A stretch of DNA of 64,000 bases, taken from positions 26,161 to 90,160 of the IMG/VR virus record IMGVR_UViG_3300028837_001734. One strand, given 5' to 3'. The notes under the pieces are model-generated. The model was not told the origin of the DNA. It worked only from the letters and a program-made list of their open reading frames with translations, and did not search any database. Position numbers and translations under genes: made by a program. Source of the stretch: a virus. How positions within the stretch are numbered: position 1 is the stretch's first letter; each line of letters opens with the position of its first letter. Of this stretch, positions 60,165 to 64,000 are shown one piece after another.

Positions 60165-61381
60165 AATTGCTTCTCCACAACAGAACCATCTTCAATTATA
60201 ACCTGACATTCATCCCCTTGTGATACACGCTCAATCCACACCTGAGCTTCAAAATCTTCAGCCATTTCCGCTACCATAGCTAGATTCTTTTTGTCAAGTA
60301 ATGAACCCTCGCGTATCAATAAAATCCTAAGCTCTGGATTCATAGCTAATCCCATAGCAACCGATGTGCGAATCTGTTGTGATGTAGAACATTGATCGAA
60401 TGGTATTCCATCAATAGTAACACCATCGTCGTCGAATGCTAAACCATCAACCGGAAAATCTGCTTCTTCCAATGCTTTGGCCTTATATTCTTCAATCTCC
60501 TGCAGTTTCCTTGTTAAACCCTGAGATTCTCTCCGCAATGGACTGAGCTGACTCTCTATCATAGTACGTTCTTTCATAATACGTACTTTACTATTAATTG
60601 CATCTGCTTGATCAATACGTTGTTTCAAAGCATCTGTATTTATTGGTCCAAATGTTTGAGCCAAATCTTTTCTATTAGCAATCTGATCTCTTACCTCAGC
60701 AATCTGTGCATCCAGTTCCTCTCTCTTAATAAGAAGTCGTTGAAGCTGGTCTTCGCTAGTTTGAATGGCTTCAAGATCTACCTTATGATTAGTATTCTGT
60801 CTTATAGCATCAGCATATTGATTAGACAATTCGCTCACAGATATTTCTTTGTCTGGCACATCGTCAAAACATTCCATCCCATCTAATCTAGTCTTGAGAG
60901 CTTTACCTTCTTTGTTAACATCAGTCCGTTTTGTAAATACTGCAGAATACTCCTGATCCTGTTCCGCAAAATCAAGACCAACGACCTTCTTAAGTGTAGC
61001 CAAACGTGTCTTAGGATCCATCCTGGCAAAATGGAGAGGATCAAATGTCAGATTACCCACAAGCTTGTCTAACAATGTCTGCGGACTTGGTTGTGGTTTA
61101 CCATCTTTACCCTTAACGACAAGTCTAGATCCACTAGCTGTAAACGTACGAATAACCTCGATGTCTCCAAGATCGACAACAACACGAGCCTTCTTCTGAC
61201 CCTTTCTTATAGGCATCTCCGGTATGCTAGTTTGACCACTGAGAGCATATTCAATACTGTCTAGCACACAACTTTTACCTTGGGCATTATCACCACCTAT
61301 AATAACAATAGAACCATCAGGCTCTACGTTGACAACTTTCAGGTGTTTAATATTTTCAATTTCAAGATTAATTATCTTCAT
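60155..61381 (-). CDS. SbcC/RecF-like AAA ATPase
   Basis: A 408-residue SMC-type ATPase: Walker A IIGGDNAQGKSCVLD (27-41), long coiled coil (about 160-310, for example KREELDAQIAEVRDQIANRK), an ABC-like signature CSTSQQIRTSVAMG and a degenerate Walker B (LRILLIREGSLLD). Such proteins pair with SbcD-like nucleases in repair or recombination. GGAG precedes the ATG; two hairpins lie in its leader. Confidence 0.85.
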   Translation of the reverse strand: MKIINLEIENIKHLKVVNVEPDGSIVIIGGDNAQGKSCVLDSIEYALSGQTSIPEMPIRKGQKKARVVVDLGDIEVIRTFTASGSRLVVKGKDGKPQPSPQTLLDKLVGNLTFDPLHFARMDPKTRLATLKKVVGLDFAEQDQEYSAVFTKRTDVNKEGKALKTRLDGMECFDDVPDKEISVSELSNQYADAIRQNTNHKVDLEAIQTSEDQLQRLLIKREELDAQIAEVRDQIANRKDLAQTFGPINTDALKQRIDQADAINSKVRIMKERTMIESQLSPLRRESQGLTRKLQEIEEYKAKALEEADFPVDGLAFDDDGVTIDGIPFDQCSTSQQIRTSVAMGLAMNPELRILLIREGSLLDKKNLAMVAEMAEDFEAQVWIERVSQGDECQVIIEDGSVVEKQLCQ

Positions 61382-61401
61382 CGTTTTTCTCCAATCAAGT
61401 G

Positions 61402-61436
61402 CCGAACAATTCGGTATTCCCCGAATCCTTGGGGAA
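61402..61436 (-). promoter_or_regulatory. Two hairpins in leader of ATPase gene
   Basis: Minus strand TTCCCC-loop-GGGGAA followed by CCGAA-TTG-TTCGG, without a T-tract, between the collagen-like gene and the ATPase start. Possible mRNA processing or stabilising structure. Confidence 0.4.
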
Positions 61437-61448
61437 CTACACTTGATC

Positions 61449-63584
61449 CTACTTGCGGATCTGACTAAATCTCATAAACCCGAGACCCATCAACATAGCA
61501 ACAACCGTAAGACCACCGAAAGCACCACATGGTCCCTTAGGACTCTCTGGCTCAGCTTCAGTAATTTCAACTGGCAATGGTTCAGCACCAATACCACAAT
61601 CATAGACCAAAACAGATGAACCAACACATTTGATTATGCATGTACCATCTAGGTTGTCAAGAACGTCACAAGAAACACCATCTTGACCAGATATACCAGG
61701 ATCACCCTTTGGACCTTGACCACCAGGTAAACCATCGTGTCCAGGAGGACCTTGAGGACCTTGCTCTCCATCTTTTCCATTTTCGACAAGAACACGAGAA
61801 TCGCCACAATATATCATTATACCAATTTCAACAACTTCTGTATAACATGAAGTTCCATCAATGCCATCTGCACCATCAGAACCATCACAAATAACAGTAG
61901 TCGTCTCTTCGCCACAATGAATAACGGCACAACCTTCTTTTTCTTCAACATAACATGACTCACCATCTCGTCCACTACCACCAGTGGGACCACGATCTCC
62001 AGCAGTACCATCCTGCCCACTGACACCATCCTGTCCATGACAATCACCAGTGTCAATTAATCCATCACCGTTAACATCCTCAGTAAAAGCACAAGCGTCA
62101 ACAGCTTCTTCGTATGGCATTTGAATAACAGACGTAAGATAATCGAGACAACTCATTACTGTCTCACACAAAAAACCATCATATTCTTTCTGTGCAATTA
62201 AAATAGCTTTGGTCTGAGTACCATCTGGTGTTTCGCATGGATACTGATAAATAAATTCATCAGGACACTCACCATCGAATAGTCGAAAAACGACAGGATC
62301 ACAAAAATCCTTAACATGATTACCGTTAAGGTCCCAACAATCTATCCCATCCCGCACTTGTGCCTCAGTCTCACCGCAATGAATAATTGCTCCCCATGGT
62401 GTTTTTTCGACCCAACAAGAAGTACCATCTACACCATCTTCACCATCTTCACCATTACAAATAATAACAGGAGGAGTTTCCCCACCACAGTAAATAATAG
62501 CACATTCACCATCTTGTTCGACATAACAAGATTCACCCGGATCACCTTGAGGACCAATGTCCCCAGCAGGACCAATATCACCAGGAGGACCTTGTTCACC
62601 ATCACAAATCGTCACAAACGTACCATCTTCACATAAAATTAATGCACAGTCATAAAGTTGTTGGACAGTACATGATGTTCCCGGAATCCCCTGTGGACCC
62701 TGCTCTCCATCTTGCCCATCACAAATAGTAGCAGTAGTTTCTTCGCCACAATAAACAATAGCACAATCCCCTTCTTGCTCTACAGTACAAGATTCACCAG
62801 GATCGCCTTGTGGACCAGGAGGACCACTACAAATCATAGCAGATGTACCATCCTCGCAAACAATTGTAGCACATAAATCAATCTGTTCTACAGTACAAGA
62901 TGTACCTGGAACACCCTGAGGACCCTGCGGGCCAGGATCACCCTGTGCTCCATCTTCACCATCCTCCCCATCCTCTCCATTACATACAACCGCTCTAGAT
63001 CCATCATCACAATAGATATATGCACATTCTCCGTCTTGCTCAACAGTACAAGAAGAACCATCCTTTCCAGCAGGTCCTTGACAATCTAAAGCGTCACATT
63101 GCTGGTCACGATTAACATCTTCCGTAGGATCACATTCATCATTTCCATTGAGATCCCAACAACTTAAACCATCTGCTCCATCTTCACAACAACATGTCAC
63201 TGTCAAGTCAACAGTTTGACTTTTCTGATGACTAGAACATTCATCTCTCGCGTAAGTCTTTACGATAATAGGGTAAACACCAGGTACAGCAGGAGCTACA
63301 ATATCAAAAGTTTCAGTGTATGTTAAAACTTGATTATTATTACTAACATAGTTATCATGATCATAACACACACCATTTATTGAGGTGCTATACCACTTTT
63401 TGGGCAAGTACGACTTACCATGCAACTCAACCTGAACTGCAACCTGTACGGTCTCATCAGGACAAGTAACACCAGGAGTCAACGTAACCGATTTAATGAT
63501 ATGATGACACGCTTTAGCAGTGCTCGGTGCCGCACCAATACAACAAATCGCTAACAAGCTAACAAACAGATTTCTCAAACTCAT
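61449..63584 (-). CDS. Exported collagen-like surface protein
   Basis: A 711-residue protein. A signal peptide (residues 1-24, LFVSLLAICCIGAAPSTA) leads a beta-domain with paired cysteines, a calcium-binding dockerin-like segment (CWDLNGNDECDPTEDVNRDQ), then alternating collagen Gly-x-y runs (GDPGPQGPQGVPG) and a Cys-rich repeat of the form SCxVEQxxxCAxIxCxxGTxxxIC. The end is a hydrophobic helix with a basic tail (GLTVVAMLMGLGFMRFSQIR), resembling a C-terminal sorting anchor. With its signal peptide it is meant for the host envelope rather than the virion. GGAG precedes the ATG. Confidence 0.78.
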   Translation of the reverse strand: MSLRNLFVSLLAICCIGAAPSTAKACHHIIKSVTLTPGVTCPDETVQVAVQVELHGKSYLPKKWYSTSINGVCYDHDNYVSNNNQVLTYTETFDIVAPAVPGVYPIIVKTYARDECSSHQKSQTVDLTVTCCCEDGADGLSCWDLNGNDECDPTEDVNRDQQCDALDCQGPAGKDGSSCTVEQDGECAYIYCDDGSRAVVCNGEDGEDGEDGAQGDPGPQGPQGVPGTSCTVEQIDLCATIVCEDGTSAMICSGPPGPQGDPGESCTVEQEGDCAIVYCGEETTATICDGQDGEQGPQGIPGTSCTVQQLYDCALILCEDGTFVTICDGEQGPPGDIGPAGDIGPQGDPGESCYVEQDGECAIIYCGGETPPVIICNGEDGEDGVDGTSCWVEKTPWGAIIHCGETEAQVRDGIDCWDLNGNHVKDFCDPVVFRLFDGECPDEFIYQYPCETPDGTQTKAILIAQKEYDGFLCETVMSCLDYLTSVIQMPYEEAVDACAFTEDVNGDGLIDTGDCHGQDGVSGQDGTAGDRGPTGGSGRDGESCYVEEKEGCAVIHCGEETTTVICDGSDGADGIDGTSCYTEVVEIGIMIYCGDSRVLVENGKDGEQGPQGPPGHDGLPGGQGPKGDPGISGQDGVSCDVLDNLDGTCIIKCVGSSVLVYDCGIGAEPLPVEITEAEPESPKGPCGAFGGLTVVAMLMGLGFMRFSQIRK

Positions 63585-63594
63585 TAATATACTC

Positions 63595-63816
63595 CTACTT
63601 CAACCAACCACCACCAAAATTGTCACCGAGAGGTGCAATCGGAATAATAAAATCAAAGCCGTTGTTTAATTCGATTTCAACACCACCATACAAAGTTTCG
63701 CCGTTAAACACAGGACCCAAAGCCAGTTTCCATGCTTCGACCTGACAACCAGATCCGACAGTAAATAGAGAACAACCAGCCAATAGACTGATAGCAACGC
63801 GCTTCAATTTTCCCAT
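63595..63816 (-). CDS. Small lipoprotein
   Basis: A 73-residue protein starting MGKLKRVAISLLAGCSLFTV then GSGC, a lipoprotein signal. The mature part has GPVFNGETLYGGVEIELNNG, beta-rich. GGAG lies seven bases before the ATG. Same unit as the collagen-like surface protein; both would sit in the envelope. Confidence 0.62.
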   Translation of the reverse strand: MGKLKRVAISLLAGCSLFTVGSGCQVEAWKLALGPVFNGETLYGGVEIELNNGFDFIIPIAPLGDNFGGGWLK

Positions 63817-63820
63817 AGTT

Positions 63821-64000
63821 TTACTCCAAATTATCTTCCACCGTCAATACATCATTGACAACTACAACATCAGCCTCACTCAACACATTCGGACGATTCA
63901 CAGGGGGACGTCCACGACCATAACGAACAGTTACCAGCCCATGTTCCATATGAACAATCTTAGCAGTCTTCCCCACCATCTTCGGACAATCATTACAAAC
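63821..64000 (-). CDS. Partial unknown protein, 5' end outside window
   Basis: At least 59 residues ending at TAA 63821-63823, open to the right edge on the minus strand. It contains NDCPKMVGKTAKIVHMEHG and VTVRYGRGRPP, possibly the end of a small Cys-containing protein. Its stop is five bases from the lipoprotein start. Confidence 0.5.
   Translation of the reverse strand, partial: VCNDCPKMVGKTAKIVHMEHGLVTVRYGRGRPPVNRPNVLSEADVVVVNDVLTVEDNLE

Overview
This window is most of the late and accessory part of a large tailed double-stranded DNA phage genome (or a phage-like provirus). It holds a tail tape measure protein cut by the left edge, tail-tube-like, major capsid, protease/scaffold and portal proteins, and a large terminase. 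It also carries four tRNAs, a tmRNA, an RNA ligase split by an intein, several homing-type endonucleases and nucleotide-metabolism genes. Genes are AT-rich, tightly packed, often overlap by 1-4 nt (TAATG, ATGA, TGATG) and mostly have good Shine-Dalgarno sites. No contractile sheath gene is visible, so a long-tailed siphovirus is possible, but only part of the genome is here. Host: a small coiled-coil protein at 57445-57726 and a collagen/dockerin-like surface protein at 61449-63584 resemble planctomycete proteins as I remember them. This is a weak hint only. A complete Illumina Nextera adapter at 10535-10610 shows that this is an imperfect short-read assembly and that the join there is not trustworthy.

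Layout. Positions 1-7625 (minus) hold the tape measure gene, three genes just upstream of it and a small structural gene. Positions 7765-19739 (minus) are accessory: an HNH-AP2 endonuclease, tRNA-Gln, -His, -Thr and -Met, many small unknown proteins, a stand-alone asparaginyl-tRNA-synthetase-like enzyme, the intein-bearing RNA ligase, a phosphoribosyltransferase and the tmRNA. Positions 19940-37481 (minus) hold virion genes rich in adhesion-type folds: YWTD beta-propellers, LamG-like domains, and a 14-residue tandem repeat protein of 1221 aa. A tail-tube-like protein and connector candidates lie among them. Positions 37491-50898 (minus) are the head and packaging module, interrupted by glycan genes (FkbM methyltransferase, GDP-mannose dehydratase, glycosyltransferase). 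This block begins with a sigma-factor-like protein and a probable small terminase. Positions 50899-51033 are a divergent promoter region. Positions 51034-57947 (plus) hold a DNA methyltransferase, a CYTH-kinase fusion, a ClpP-like protease, MazG, Nudix, two homing-type nucleases and a YiiX-like cysteine hydrolase. Positions 57871-64000 (minus) hold a DUF4406 protein, an ATP-grasp enzyme, an SbcC-like ATPase and an exported collagen-like protein.

How it works together. Transcription units on both strands start at a repeated motif, GGTGTATAAW or TGTGTATAAW, which lacks an obvious -35 box. Eight hairpin/T-tract terminators separate blocks (one of them inside the Nudix gene). The sigma-like protein at 50193-50744 is dominated by region 2, like T4 gp55, and could read this motif as a late promoter. 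tRNAs, tmRNA, RNA ligase and the AsnRS-like enzyme suggest phage control of translation. MazG, Nudix, the CYTH-kinase protein and the phosphoribosyltransferase suggest nucleotide control.
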